A stretch of DNA of 64,000 bases from Modestobacter marinus (GCF_019799945.1 NZ_JABGCH010000004.1:1-64000); one strand, 5' to 3'. Counted from the stretch's first letter, positions 24,652 to 34,203 are shown. Program-made: numbers and translations. Notes: generated by a model from the letters alone, not told the origin.

Positions 24652-26127
24652 TTGTCCGCGACCCGGCCCGACCCGCTGGCCACCTACCGGGCCAAGCGGG
24701 ATCCCGCGCGCACCGCCGAGCCCGTTCCGCCCGCCGGCCAGCCGCTGCCCGTCGGCGACGACGACACCTTCGTCGTCCAGGAGCACCACACACGCCGCGG
24801 CCGGGCCGGTGAGCGGGTGCACTGGGACCTGCGCCTGGAGCGCGACGGCGTGCTGAAGAGCTGGGCGGTGCCGAAGGGGCCGCCGCTGGAGCCGGGGGTG
24901 AACCGGCTCGCCGTCCCCACCGAGGACCACCCCCTGGAGTACGCGTCCTTCACCGGCACGATCGCCGTCGGCGAGTACGGCGGCGGCGAGGTGAGCATCT
25001 GGGACGCCGGTCGGTACGCCACCGAAAAGTGGGTCGACGACCACGTCACCGTGGCGTTCGCCGGCCGGCGGCTCACCGGCCGGTACGTGCTCTTCCGGCT
25101 GCCCGACCGCACCTGGAACATCCGCCGGCTCGACCCGGACCCCGCCGTCGAGGCACCGGTCGCCGCGGGCGTCCCGGAGGACCTGCTGCCCATGCTGGCG
25201 GCCCTCGGTGAGCTGCCCCCGGCCGACGACTCGCGCTGGGGCTACGAGTTCAAGTGGGACGGCGTCCGGGCGCTGGCCCACGTCCGGTCCGGGCGGCTGC
25301 GGCTGCGGGCCCGCAGCGGCAACGACGTCACCGCCACCTATCCCGAGCTCGTCCCGCTGCCGGCCGTGCTGCACGGGCACGACGCCGTCGTGGACGGTGA
25401 GGTGGTGGCGCTCGATCCGCGCGGCCGCCCCGACTTCGGGCTGCTGCAGGGGCGGATGCACCGGACCGGTCCGGAGGTGGCCCGGATGGCCGCCGCCGCG
25501 CCGGTGAGCTACCTGGTGTTCGACCTGCTCGCCTGGGACGGCGAGAGCCTGCTCGGCCTGCCGTACATCGAGCGGCGGGAGCGGCTGGACGCGCTCGGGC
25601 TCGGCAGCGACCGGTGGGTGACCACCCCCTGGTTCCGCGGCGACGGGCCCCTGGTGCAGGCGGCCAGCCGGGAGAACGGGCTGGAGGGCGTCGTCGCCAA
25701 GCGGCTGGACTCGCCGTACCGTCCCGGTGGCCGCGGCCCGGACTGGCGCAAGGTGAAGAACCTGAGCACCCAGGCGGTGGTGGTCGGTGGGTGGCGGCCC
25801 GGGGAGGGGCGGCGGGCCGGGGGGATCGGCTCGCTGCTGCTGGGCGTGCACGACGACACCGGCCGGCTGGTGTTCGCCGGGCACGTCGGCACCGGCTTCA
25901 CCGCCCGGGCGCTGGCCGACCTGGCTCCGCTGCTCACCCCGCGCAGCACCTCGCCGTTCGCCGGCGTGCTGCCGCGGGAGGTGACCCGGGACGCGCGCTG
26001 GGTCGAGCCGCTGCTCGTCGGTGAGGTCGCCTTCGGCCAGTGGACCCGCGACGGGCGGCTGCGCCACCCGTCCTGGCGCGGTCTGCGCGACGACGTCGAC
26101 CCCGCCGACGTGGTGGTCGAGCCGTGA
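24652..26127 (+). CDS. ligD: LigD phosphoesterase-ligase (PE-LIG) protein
   Basis: 491 residues. About 30-160 is the 3'-phosphoesterase domain (VVQEHHTRRGRAGERVHWDLRLE, SWAVPKGP, GEYGGGEVSIWD), which trims 3' ends; about 185-480 is an ATP-dependent ligase with the adenylated Lys201 in YEFKWDGVRAL, DAVVDGEVVALD, YLVFDLLAWDG, EGVVAKRLDSPY and DWRKVKNL. The domain order lacks the polymerase found in the single-chain mycobacterial LigD; the polymerase is the next gene. Start TTG 24652 gives the conserved RPDPLATYRAKRDP beginning; it lies 12 bases after ku. Confidence 0.92.
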   Translation: MSATRPDPLATYRAKRDPARTAEPVPPAGQPLPVGDDDTFVVQEHHTRRGRAGERVHWDLRLERDGVLKSWAVPKGPPLEPGVNRLAVPTEDHPLEYASFTGTIAVGEYGGGEVSIWDAGRYATEKWVDDHVTVAFAGRRLTGRYVLFRLPDRTWNIRRLDPDPAVEAPVAAGVPEDLLPMLAALGELPPADDSRWGYEFKWDGVRALAHVRSGRLRLRARSGNDVTATYPELVPLPAVLHGHDAVVDGEVVALDPRGRPDFGLLQGRMHRTGPEVARMAAAAPVSYLVFDLLAWDGESLLGLPYIERRERLDALGLGSDRWVTTPWFRGDGPLVQAASRENGLEGVVAKRLDSPYRPGGRGPDWRKVKNLSTQAVVVGGWRPGEGRRAGGIGSLLLGVHDDTGRLVFAGHVGTGFTARALADLAPLLTPRSTSPFAGVLPREVTRDARWVEPLLVGEVAFGQWTRDGRLRHPSWRGLRDDVDPADVVVEP

Positions 26128-27053
26128 GCGAGCCCGTGCGGCAGCGGGTGCAGATCGAGGGGCGCCAGCTCGAGATCTCGAACCTGGACAAGGTGCTCTT
26201 CCCCGAGGTCGGGTTCACCAAGGCACAGGTCATCGACTACTACGTGCGGATTGCACCGGTCCTGCTGCCGCACGTGGCCGACCGCCCGGTCACCTTCACC
26301 CGCTGGCCGTCGGGTGTCGACGGGAAGGCCTTCTTCGAGAAGAACAGCGCCCGGCACGCCCCGGTCTGGGTGCGTTCGGTGACCGTGCCGTCGCCGGGGA
26401 GCTCCCGCGGCCGGGAGACCCTGGACATGGTGCTGCTGTCCGCCGTCCCCGACCTCGTGTGGTCGGCGAACCTGGCCGCCCTGGAGCTGCACGTCCCGCA
26501 GTGGCGGGTGGACGAGGACGGTGGACAGCTCCTGCCCGACCTGCTGGTCCTCGACCTGGACCCAGGGCCCGGGACCGGTGTCGTCGAGTGCGCGCACGTG
26601 GCGCACCGGCTGCGTGAGCGGCTGGTCGCCGACGGGCTGAACCCCGTGGTGAAGACGTCGGGCTCCAAGGGGATGCAGGTGTACGCGCCGATCCGCTGCA
26701 CGGACAGGGAGCACCCCAGCCGGTACGCGAAGCAGCTGGCCCGGGAGCTGACCGGTGAGACGCCGGAGCAGGTCGTCTGGCGGATGGAGAAGGCGCTGCG
26801 GCCGGGGAAGGTGCTGGTCGACTGGAGCCAGAACAACACCGCGAAGACGACGGTCGCCCCCTACTCGCTGCGGGCCCGGCCCGGCGCGACGGTCTCCACG
26901 CCGCTGGGCTGGGACGAGGTCGACGCGCTGCGGGACGGCGCGGACCCGGAGTCCGTGCGCTTCGGGACCGAGGACGTCCTGGCGCGGGTGGCGGAGTTCG
27001 GCGACCTCTTCGACGTCGAGGACCGGCACCGGGCCGACCTGCCCGAGGTGTGA
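26124..27053 (+). CDS. LigD polymerase (archaeo-eukaryotic primase-type) protein
   Basis: 309 residues, the POL module of the bacterial end-joining system as a separate gene. Features are LEISNLDKVLFPEVGFTKAQVIDYYVRIA, the catalytic acids in DLLVLDLDPGPG, the HVAHRLRERLVADGL helix, KTSGSKGMQVY, and VLVDWSQNNTAKTTVAPYSLRAR. It fills in or adds nucleotides at broken ends. GTG 26124 overlaps the ligase stop by four bases, so the two proteins are coupled and probably form a complex with Ku. Confidence 0.92.
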   Translation: MSEPVRQRVQIEGRQLEISNLDKVLFPEVGFTKAQVIDYYVRIAPVLLPHVADRPVTFTRWPSGVDGKAFFEKNSARHAPVWVRSVTVPSPGSSRGRETLDMVLLSAVPDLVWSANLAALELHVPQWRVDEDGGQLLPDLLVLDLDPGPGTGVVECAHVAHRLRERLVADGLNPVVKTSGSKGMQVYAPIRCTDREHPSRYAKQLARELTGETPEQVVWRMEKALRPGKVLVDWSQNNTAKTTVAPYSLRARPGATVSTPLGWDEVDALRDGADPESVRFGTEDVLARVAEFGDLFDVEDRHRADLPEV

Positions 27054-27055
27054 CG

Positions 27056-27167
27056 AAGGACCCTCCTGCCCCCCGTGAAGGACCCTGTCCCCCTCACCCC
27101 TCGCCAGCTCGGGGCGAGCCTCGGGACAGGGCCGAACGAGGCTCGCGGCGGCCCTGCAGGAGGGCCG
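27056..27167 (+). repeat. Stop-codon palindromic element, copy B (nested)
   Basis: Starts at the polymerase stop (TGACGAAGGACCCTCCTGC). Three nested pairs are perfect: CCCTCCTGC/GCAGGAGGG (27061-27069, 27156-27164), CCCTGTCCC/GGGACAGGG (27083-27091, 27123-27131) and CTCGCC/GGCGAG (27100-27105, 27113-27118) around an AGCTCG core. It looks like one element inserted in another and fills the gap to purU. Confidence 0.65.
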
Positions 27168-27196
27168 CACTGGGCGCCTCTGTCACCATCGCTGCC

Positions 27197-28072
27197 GTGA
27201 CCCCGCAGAGCTCCGACCGGTTCACCGATCTCGGACGGCTGGTCGTCCGCTGTCCCGACCGGCCCGGCATCGTCGCCGTCCTCTCGCGCCTGCTGGCCGA
27301 CGCCGGCGCGAACATCGTGGAGTCCCAGCAGCACTCCTCCGATCCGGAGGGCGGCACGTTCACGCTGCGGCTGGAGTTCGTGCTGCACGACCTCGCCGTC
27401 CGCCGGCACCAGCTGGAGGGCGCGCTGGGACTGCTGGCCGGCCAGTGGGGGATGACCTGGCGGCTGACCGAGGCGGCGCACAAGCCGCGGCTGGCGGTGT
27501 TCGTGTCGAGGACCGACCACGTGCTGCAGGAGCTGCTCTACCGGGTGGGGTCGGGCGACCTGCGCGCCGAGATCGCCGCCGTCGTCTCCAACCACCCCGA
27601 CCTCGAGCCGGTGGCGCGGGCCCACGGCGTGCCGTTCCACCACCTGCCGGTCACGCCGGAGACCAAGGACGCCGCCGAGGCCAAGGCGCTGGACCTGATC
27701 GGCGACGTCGACCTCGTGGTGCTCGCCCGCTACATGCAGATCGTCTCGGCCGACTTCTGCAGCCGGTTCCCCGAGCGGCTGATCAACATCCACCACAGCT
27801 TCCTGCCGGCGTTCGTGGGCGCGAACCCGTACCAGGCGGCGCACGACCGCGGCGTGAAGCTGATCGGCGCGACGGCGCACTACGTCACGCCCGAGCTGGA
27901 CGCCGGGCCGATCATCGAGCAGGAGGTCGCCCGGATCGACCACCGCGCGACGGTCGAGGACATGCGCCGGGTCGGCCGGTACGTGGAGCGGCAGGTGCTC
28001 GCGCAGGCGGTGACCTGGCACGTGGAGGACCGCGTGGTCGTCGAGGGCCACCGCACGATCGTCTTCGCCTGA
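27197..28072 (+). CDS. purU: Formyltetrahydrofolate deformylase
   Basis: 291 residues. Hydrolyses 10-formyl-THF to formate and THF, balancing one-carbon units for purine synthesis. An N-terminal ACT domain (LGRLVVRCPDRPGIVAVLSRLLADAGANIVESQQHS) is followed by a formyltransferase-fold domain with AAVVSNHPDLEPVARAHGVPF, VLARYMQIVS, INIHHSFLPAF (catalytic Asn and His) and TPELDAGPIIEQEV (catalytic Asp). GTG 27197 gives the normal length; no ribosome site is visible, so the message may be leaderless. A partial stop-codon repeat (GACGCAGGACCCCGCTGCC) follows the stop. Confidence 0.93.
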   Translation: MTPQSSDRFTDLGRLVVRCPDRPGIVAVLSRLLADAGANIVESQQHSSDPEGGTFTLRLEFVLHDLAVRRHQLEGALGLLAGQWGMTWRLTEAAHKPRLAVFVSRTDHVLQELLYRVGSGDLRAEIAAVVSNHPDLEPVARAHGVPFHHLPVTPETKDAAEAKALDLIGDVDLVVLARYMQIVSADFCSRFPERLINIHHSFLPAFVGANPYQAAHDRGVKLIGATAHYVTPELDAGPIIEQEVARIDHRATVEDMRRVGRYVERQVLAQAVTWHVEDRVVVEGHRTIVFA

Positions 28073-28098
28073 CGCAGGACCCCGCTGCCCCGGCCTTC

Positions 28099-28115
28099 TC
28101 TTGACTTGCTCAAGA
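28099..28115. promoter_or_regulatory. FurA-type operator at the furA-katA promoter
   Basis: TCTTGA and TCAAGA (28099-28104, 28110-28115) form a perfect inverted repeat with a 5-base spacer. It contains TTGACT at 28101-28106, a -35-like box, so a bound FurA would block the promoter. AAAGGAGG follows at 28116-28123, some 14 bases before the furA ATG. Confidence 0.55.
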
Positions 28116-28137
28116 AAAGGAGGTTGAGTCGGGGTCG

Positions 28138-28560
28138 ATGGAGACGGCCTGGGACGCGCAGCTGCGGACGGCGGGGCTGCGGGTCACCCGCCCCCGGATG
28201 TCCGTGATGGACGTCCTCGCCACGCATCCGCACGTCGACGCCGAGACCATCGTCACCGTCGCCCGCGCCGCGCACCCCTCGATCTCGCCGCAGGCGGTCT
28301 ACGGGGTGCTCAAGGCGCTGGTCGGCGGGGGTCTGGCCCGGCGGATCGAGCCGGCCGGTGGGCCGGCGCGGTACGAGCTGCGGGTCGGCGACAACCACCA
28401 CCACCTGGTCTGCCGGGAGTGCGGGGTCGTCGTCGACGTCGACTGCGTCGTGGGGGCCGCTCCGTGCCTGGCCCCCTCCGACACCGCGGGGTTCGTGGTC
28501 GACGAGGCCGAGGTCGTCTTCTGGGGGCTCTGCGCCGGCTGCCACGCCGTGCGCAGGTGA
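28138..28560 (+). CDS. furA: Fur-family redox regulator (FurA/CatR-like)
   Basis: 140 residues. N-terminal winged helix [30 protein letters not shown] and [23 protein letters not shown], then the dimerisation domain with metal-site [17 protein letters not shown] and a final CAGCH. Two CxxC pairs are present, as in zinc-structured Fur proteins. It lies 35 bases upstream of the catalase gene, the classic furA-kat arrangement where the regulator represses both genes until oxidised. The palindrome 23 bases before its start is the likely target. Confidence 0.92.
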   Translation: METAWDAQLRTAGLRVTRPRMSVMDVLATHPHVDAETIVTVARAAHPSISPQAVYGVLKALVGGGLARRIEPAGGPARYELRVGDNHHHLVCRECGVVVDVDCVVGAAPCLAPSDTAGFVVDEAEVVFWGLCAGCHAVRR

Positions 28561-28595
28561 GCTCGGAACACAGCAGAGCAGAGAAGAGGGGAAGC

Positions 28596-30263
28596 ATGAC
28601 CGACGTCGCATCGCAGGGCCCGGCGGCCAGTGAGGCCGACCGCGCCGTTCTGACCAACCGTCAGGGCCACCCGGTCTACGACAACCAGAACCAGCGGACG
28701 GTGGGCGCTCGTGGCCCGGCGACCCTGGAGAACTACCAGTTCCTCGAGAAGATCAGCCACTTCGACCGGGAGCGCATCCCGGAGCGCGTCGTGCACGCCC
28801 GCGGTGCCACCGCCTTCGGTGTCTTCGTGGCCGACGGCACCGTCGGGAACGAGCCGATCAGCAAGTACACCCGCGCCAAGCTCTTCCAGGAGCAGGGCAA
28901 GGAGACCGAGGTCGCCCTGCGCTTCTCGACCGTGGCCGGTGGCCGGGACTCCTCCGAGGCGGCGCGTGACCCGCGCGGCTTCGCAGTGAAGTTCTACACC
29001 GAGGACGGCAACTGGGACCTCGTCGGCAACAACCTGGGTGTCTTCTTCATCCGGGACGCCATCAAGTTCCCCGACTTCATCCACTCGCAGAAGCCGGACC
29101 CGGTCAACTTCGACCGGCAGGTCCCCAACCGGGTGTTCGACTTCTGGTCGCAGTCGCCCGAGGCGATGCACATGATCACGCTGGTGCTCAGCCCGCGTGG
29201 CCTGCCGTCCAGCTACCGGCACATGCAGGGCTTCGGCGTGAACACGTACAAGTGGGTCAACGCCGCCGGGGAGACCCAGCTGGTCAAGTACCACTGGCTG
29301 CCCAGGCAGGGCGTCAGGTCCTGGACCGCCGCCGACGCGGAGGTGGCGCAGGGCAAGGAGCTCGGCGTCCTCACGAAGGACCTCTACGAGGCCATCGAGC
29401 GCGGCGACTTCCCGTCCTGGGACCTGTACGTGCAGCTGATGGACGACCACGAGCACCCCGAGCTCGACTTCGACCCGCTGGACGACACCAAGACCTGGCC
29501 GGAGAACGACTTCCCGCTCCGCAAGGTCGGCACCATGACGCTGAACCGCACCCCGGAGAACTTCTTCACCGAGAGCGAGCAGATCGCCTTCGGCACCGGT
29601 GTGCTGGTCGACGGGCTGGACTTCTCCGACGACAAGATGCTGGTCGGCCGGACGTTCTCCTACTCCGACACCCAGCGCTACCGGGTCGGCCCGAACTACC
29701 TGCAGCTGCCGGTGAACCAGGCCAAGAACGCCCGGGTCGCCACCAACCAGCGCGACGGCCAGATGGCCTACGGGGTGGACCTGGGCGCCGGGCAGAACCC
29801 GCACGTCAACTACGAGCCGTCGATCCTGGGCGGCCTGCGTGAGGCCCAGCACCCCACGCACGACGAGCAGGGCCCGGAGATCGTCGGCCGGCTCACCCGC
29901 AAGCGGATCCCGCGCACCGACGACTACACGCAGGCCGGCCAGCGGTACCTGCTGTCGGAGCAGTGGGAGAACGACGACCTGGTGGCCAACCTGATCGACG
30001 GCCTGTCCCAGTGCGACCGCCCGATCCAGGAGCGGATGGTCTGGCACCTGTTCATGGCCGAGGACGAGCTGGGCCAGCGCGTGGGCGACGGCCTGGACAT
30101 CAGCGCGGACGACGTCCGTGGCCTGGCGCCGCTGCAGACCCAGACGCTCACCGAGGCCGAGCTGCAGCGTGCGGCCAACCTCGGCAAGAACGGCCCGCGC
30201 GACGTCAGCGGCCTGACCATGACGCACTGCGTGCCGAACGAGCACGAGGTCCTCACCTCGTGA
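28596..30263 (+). CDS. katA: Monofunctional haem catalase
   Basis: 555 residues; decomposes hydrogen peroxide. Active-site His in [14 protein letters not shown], active Asn in [17 protein letters not shown], and the haem-ligating Tyr in [12 protein letters not shown] are all present, together with [16 protein letters not shown]. The first 25 residues are variable. A clear purine-rich site (AGAGGGGAAG) precedes the ATG. Cotranscribed with and probably controlled by FurA upstream. A strong stem-loop follows 24 bases after the stop. Confidence 0.96.
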   Translation: MTDVASQGPAASEADRAVLTNRQGHPVYDNQNQRTVGARGPATLENYQFLEKISHFDRERIPERVVHARGATAFGVFVADGTVGNEPISKYTRAKLFQEQGKETEVALRFSTVAGGRDSSEAARDPRGFAVKFYTEDGNWDLVGNNLGVFFIRDAIKFPDFIHSQKPDPVNFDRQVPNRVFDFWSQSPEAMHMITLVLSPRGLPSSYRHMQGFGVNTYKWVNAAGETQLVKYHWLPRQGVRSWTAADAEVAQGKELGVLTKDLYEAIERGDFPSWDLYVQLMDDHEHPELDFDPLDDTKTWPENDFPLRKVGTMTLNRTPENFFTESEQIAFGTGVLVDGLDFSDDKMLVGRTFSYSDTQRYRVGPNYLQLPVNQAKNARVATNQRDGQMAYGVDLGAGQNPHVNYEPSILGGLREAQHPTHDEQGPEIVGRLTRKRIPRTDDYTQAGQRYLLSEQWENDDLVANLIDGLSQCDRPIQERMVWHLFMAEDELGQRVGDGLDISADDVRGLAPLQTQTLTEAELQRAANLGKNGPRDVSGLTMTHCVPNEHEVLTS

Positions 30264-30286
30264 GCTGACCGCTCAGCACCACCGCT

Positions 30287-30320
30287 GCGGGCCGCGACCG
30301 GACTCCCGGTCGCGGCCCGC
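30287..30320. terminator. Terminator after katA
   Basis: Arms 30287-30301 and 30306-30320 are 15 perfect base pairs with a 4-base loop ACTC. Located between the catalase gene and the convergent flavohaemoglobin gene, so it may serve both directions. Confidence 0.8.
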
Positions 30321-30382
30321 CGTGCTCTCCACCCTGTCGGCCTACCGGCCTCCACCGCGGCCCGGTGCCTGGTCACGTGCCG

Positions 30383-31627
30383 CTACGACGCGACCGGCGT
30401 GGCGCCGGGGGCGGGCTCGGTGTCCATGTCCGCCTGCCACAGGTCCGGGCCGAAGACCTCGTACTGGATGTCCCGCGGGGCGGTGCCGCGCTCGATCAGC
30501 GCGCTGCGGACGGCCTGCATGAAGGGCAGCGGACCGCACAGGTAGTACAGCGCCCCGTCCGGCAGCCGGACGTCGTCGAGGTCCATCAGCCCCTCGTGGA
30601 CGCCGTCGACCGGCAGCGACGTGGACGCCCCGCGCTCGTACCAGACGTGCAGCGACGCCCCGGGCAGCGAGCGGATGTCGTAGAGCAGCTGGTCGCGCAG
30701 GGCGAAGTGCGCGTCGTCCACGTCGGCGTGCAGCACCGTGATCGGCAGGTGGGACCCGGCCTCCGCCAGGTGCGAGACCATCCCGACCATCGGGGTCACG
30801 CCGATGCCCGCGCTGGCGAACACCACGGGGCGGCCCGAGTCGTCCAGGACGACGTCGCCGAAGGGCAGCGACATGGTGAGGACGTCGCCGACGTCCACCG
30901 TGTCGCACAGCAGGTTCGACACCTCGCCGTCGGGCTTCCCGTCGCCGCGGACGCGCTTCACCGAGAACTGCCGGTGCTCGCCGTCGTCGGCCCGGGTGAG
31001 GCTGTACTGGCGCGGCTGCCGGAGGCCGTCGGGCGTGGGCACCTGCACGGTGACGTACTGGCCGGGCAGTGAGGTGCGGACCAGCCGGTCGTCGATCCGC
31101 TTGAGCCGGAAGGTGACGACGTCGGCCGTCTCGACCTTCTTCTCCGCGACCTGCCACTGGCGCCACACGGTTTCCGGGCGCACGCCCCGGGCGCTGTAGA
31201 GCCCGCGTTCCTGGTTGATCAGCGCGTAGGCCATCAGCCAGTACACCTCGTCCCACGCGGCGGCGACCTCGGGCGTCACCGCGTCGCCGAGGACCTCCGC
31301 GATCGCCCAGAACAGGTTGTCGTGGACGACGTCGTACTGGGCCGGGGTGATGCCGAGCGAGGCGTGCTTGTGCGCGATGCGGGACAGCAGGTGCTCGGGC
31401 AGCTGCTCGGGGCTCTTCACCAGGGCGCTGGCGAAGGCGGCGACGGAGCCGGCGAGGGCGATCTGCTGGGTGCCCTCCGACTGGTTCCCGCGGTTGAAGA
31501 CCCCGTCGAACAGCTCCGGGTGCTGGTCGAACAGGTGGGCGTAGAACCGCCGGGCGATCTCACGGATGTTGTCGGCGACCACGGGGAGGGTCGCCTCGAT
31601 GACCGGGCGGGAACGGTCGGAGAGCAT
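30383..31627 (-). CDS. hmp: Flavohaemoglobin, nitric oxide dioxygenase
   Basis: 414 residues. The globin domain (1-140) has the B-helix Tyr in RRFYAHLF and proximal His in RIAHKHASLGI; the FAD domain (150-260) has LPGQYVTVQV and RQYSLTRA; the NAD domain has FASAGIGVTPMVGM and YYLCGPLPFMQAVRSAL. It oxidises NO to nitrate using O2. ATG 31627 has GAGGAGC at five bases; the open frame upstream is not conserved. Next to the catalase locus it forms an oxidative/nitrosative stress region. No NsrR gene is visible nearby. Confidence 0.95.
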   Translation of the reverse strand: MLSDRSRPVIEATLPVVADNIREIARRFYAHLFDQHPELFDGVFNRGNQSEGTQQIALAGSVAAFASALVKSPEQLPEHLLSRIAHKHASLGITPAQYDVVHDNLFWAIAEVLGDAVTPEVAAAWDEVYWLMAYALINQERGLYSARGVRPETVWRQWQVAEKKVETADVVTFRLKRIDDRLVRTSLPGQYVTVQVPTPDGLRQPRQYSLTRADDGEHRQFSVKRVRGDGKPDGEVSNLLCDTVDVGDVLTMSLPFGDVVLDDSGRPVVFASAGIGVTPMVGMVSHLAEAGSHLPITVLHADVDDAHFALRDQLLYDIRSLPGASLHVWYERGASTSLPVDGVHEGLMDLDDVRLPDGALYYLCGPLPFMQAVRSALIERGTAPRDIQYEVFGPDLWQADMDTEPAPGATPVAS

Positions 31628-31757
31628 CGGTGCTCCTCGCGTCGGGAACGGTGCGGGAACCGCCGTCCGCACGGGGCGGCGGCATCTCCTCCCCGTAGCC
31701 ACGATGCGCCCGGACCATGCCCGGATCGCGCGATCGCCCGATCGGTGGCCGTGACCG

Positions 31758-32711
31758 TCAGTCGGTGGGCCGGTTGCGGTCCTGCTCGGCGAGGAATCGC
31801 TCCAGCTCCGCGCTGATCTCCTCACCGGTGGGCATCGCGCCCCCGGTGCCCAGCAGCCCGGTGTCCTCGCGGGCGGCGGTGAAGGAGTCGAACTGCTCCT
31901 CCAGGGCCGCGACCACCGCGGTGCTCTCACTGGACCGGCCGACCTGCTCGTCGATCTCGGTGCGGTGGGTCTCGGCCGCCTCGCGCAGCGTCTCGGTCGG
32001 CACGTGCAGCCCGGTCAGCTCCGCGAGGTGCTCGAGCAGGCAGAGCGAGGCCGCCGGGTAGGTGGTCTGCGCCAGGTAGTGCGGCACGTGCGCGGCCACG
32101 CCGAGGGCGTCGACGCCCGCCTCGCCCAGGCGCAGCTCGAGCAGGGCGCCGATGCTGCCGGGCAGGCGCATCTCGCCCCAGTAGACGGGATAGGACTCGA
32201 TGAGCTGGCGGCGGGTCGCGTGCGCTGTGACGGTCACCGGCCGGGTGTGCGGTACCGGCATCGGGATGGCGTGCAGGGCCACCACCTTCGTCACCCCGAG
32301 GCACTCGACCAGCTGCAGCAGGGCGGCGACGAACCGCTCCCAGGCGAGGTCCGGCTCGGCTCCGTGCAGCAGCAGGAACTCCCGCCCCGCGTCGTCCTCG
32401 ACCCGGTACAGGTTGATCTCCGGCGGGGTGACAGAGACGTACCGGTCGCCGGAGAAGGTCATCCGCGGCCGGTGGTCGCGGTAGTCGACCAGGCTGTCGA
32501 CGTCGAAGCGGGCGACCAGCCGGTGCGGCAGCGCGCTGAGCAGGTGCGCGCCGGCCAGCGCACCGGCGTGGGCAGCGTCGAACTCACCTGCCAGGTCGTG
32601 CACCAGCACGAGTCCACGGCGCTCGTCCGGCGAGGCCACCCCGGCCTCGCGGGCGAGCAGCGGCTCGGCGTCGGGGAGCACCTCGACCAGGTCCTCGGGT
32701 CGCTGCGGCAC
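31758..32711 (-). CDS. PAC2-family protein (proteasome assembly chaperone-like)
   Basis: 317 residues. The PAC2 fold is recognised from LVLVHDLAGEFDAAHAGALAGAHLL, YRDHRPRMTF, LLLHGAEPDLAWERFVAALLQLVE and HVPHYLAQTTYPAASLCLLEHL. Actinobacterial members are widely conserved, but their partner is not established. GTG 32711 was chosen: GGAGGAGG sits just before it, and that same string would lie inside the protein if the upstream ATG 32729 were used. The last 40 residues are acidic and coiled-coil-like. Confidence 0.85.
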   Translation of the reverse strand: MPQRPEDLVEVLPDAEPLLAREAGVASPDERRGLVLVHDLAGEFDAAHAGALAGAHLLSALPHRLVARFDVDSLVDYRDHRPRMTFSGDRYVSVTPPEINLYRVEDDAGREFLLLHGAEPDLAWERFVAALLQLVECLGVTKVVALHAIPMPVPHTRPVTVTAHATRRQLIESYPVYWGEMRLPGSIGALLELRLGEAGVDALGVAAHVPHYLAQTTYPAASLCLLEHLAELTGLHVPTETLREAAETHRTEIDEQVGRSSESTAVVAALEEQFDSFTAAREDTGLLGTGGAMPTGEEISAELERFLAEQDRNRPTD

Positions 32712-32805
32712 GGGACCTCCTCCTGACATCAGAACTGGTGACGCGACCACCAGCCGTGGCCGGAGTGCGGACATTCCCATGATCCCCCCGCGAGGGGGGT
32801 GCCGG

Positions 32806-34104
32806 TCAGATGCCGGGGGTGTCGTCGTCGGCGGCCTGGCGCACCAGCTGGGCGCCGCTGGAGTCGCCGGTCAGTTCCCGCCGGGTGCCGTCGGGTGCCA
32901 CCTCGGGGGAGAGGCCGTCGAGCATGTCCCGGCCGTAGCGGTAGAAGACGGCGAGCAACGCGGCCACCGGGACGCTGAGGAACGCGCCGATGATGCCGGC
33001 CAGGCTCGCGCCGGCGGTCACCGCCAGGATGACGACGGCGGCGTGCAGGTTCAGCCCGCGGCCCTGGATGATCGGCTGCAGCACGTTGCCCTCGAGCTGC
33101 TGCACCAGGACGACGATGCCCAGCACGATCAGCGCCTTGGTGAGCCCGACGCTGACCAGCGCGATGAGCACGGCGAAGGCGCCGGCCACGAAGGCGCCGA
33201 TGATCGGGATGAAGGCGCCGAAGAAGGTCAGCACGGCCAGCGGCAGGACCAGCGGCACCCCGAGGACCAGCAGGCCGAGGCCGATGAAGAAGGCGTCGAC
33301 GAAGCCCACGATGGCCTGCTGGCGGATGAACTCGGACAGCGTCGACCACGTCTTGAGCGACAGCGCGGCGACGTGCGGCGCCGCCCGCGGGCCGGTCTGG
33401 GCGGCCAGCCACGGGACCCACTTCGGGCCGTCCTTGAGGAAGAAGAAGGCGAGGACCAGCGCCAGCACCAGGTTGAGCAGTGCGTTGCCGATCGTGGTCG
33501 CCGTGGTGACCGCGTAGCCGGCGATGTTCTGGGCGTTGTTCTGGATCGAGTTGATCACGGAGTCGACGGCCGTGCCGACCTGGTCCTCGCCCAGGTTGAG
33601 CGGCGGACCGGCGATCCACTCCTGCACCTGCTGGAGCCCGCCGGTGACGCCGTCGGCCACCTCCTCCACCTGGCCCGCCACGGACGGCGCGAGGCCCGCG
33701 ATGATCCCGCCCAGCGCGCCGAGGAAGACCAGCAGCGTGACCGCGGCGGCGAGCGCCGGCGGCCAGGAGTGCCGGCGCAGGAACCGGGTGAGCGGCCAGA
33801 GCACGGTGCTGAACAGCAGGCCGAGGACCACCGGCAGCAGGACGCCCCACAGCTGGCCGAGCACGTAGCCGACCACGATCAGCGCCGCGACGATGAGGAT
33901 CAGCTGACCGGAGGCGATCGCCACCCGGCGGGAGGCGGCCTCCAGGCGTTGGGCGCGGTCCGGGCCGGGTGCGGGTGCGCGGGTGCTGGACACCTCGTCC
34001 GGACGGGGTCCGGCGGGGCGGCGCACGGCCGTCCCGCCGGGGCCGTGCGGCGCATCCGGGGCGGGCGATGCGTCGGGGGACTCGTCGGGGCGGGGGTCGG
34101 GCAT
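32806..34104 (-). CDS. AI-2E family (PerM-like) transporter
   Basis: 432 residues. After a Pro-rich cytosolic N-terminus of about 65 residues there are about eight membrane segments, including SGQLILIVAALIVVGYVLGQLWGVLLPVVLGLLFS, ALLNLVLALVLAFFFLKDGP, the LVLPLAVLTFFGAFIPIIGAF signature and GLTKALIVLGIVVLVQQLEGNVLQP. Such proteins export small molecules or ions; AI-2 export is proved for only one member. ATG 34104 or 34122 are both possible, neither with a ribosome site. The C-terminal 35 residues are charged and cytosolic. Confidence 0.9.
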   Translation of the reverse strand: MPDPRPDESPDASPAPDAPHGPGGTAVRRPAGPRPDEVSSTRAPAPGPDRAQRLEAASRRVAIASGQLILIVAALIVVGYVLGQLWGVLLPVVLGLLFSTVLWPLTRFLRRHSWPPALAAAVTLLVFLGALGGIIAGLAPSVAGQVEEVADGVTGGLQQVQEWIAGPPLNLGEDQVGTAVDSVINSIQNNAQNIAGYAVTTATTIGNALLNLVLALVLAFFFLKDGPKWVPWLAAQTGPRAAPHVAALSLKTWSTLSEFIRQQAIVGFVDAFFIGLGLLVLGVPLVLPLAVLTFFGAFIPIIGAFVAGAFAVLIALVSVGLTKALIVLGIVVLVQQLEGNVLQPIIQGRGLNLHAAVVILAVTAGASLAGIIGAFLSVPVAALLAVFYRYGRDMLDGLSPEVAPDGTRRELTGDSSGAQLVRQAADDDTPGI

Positions 34105-34203
34105 GCGTTGATCCCAACACATCGGCGTCCGGGGGACCCGCCCGCCGCACGGTGCCGCCCGGCCAGGACGACCTTGTCGGATCCTGGCCGTAGGTTCAGC
34201 GGC

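Noticed and set aside
23428-26067. 879-codon minus-strand frame opposite ku and the LigD ligase gene
   Set aside because: Shadow of two genes with unmistakable Ku and ligase motifs; low-complexity translation.
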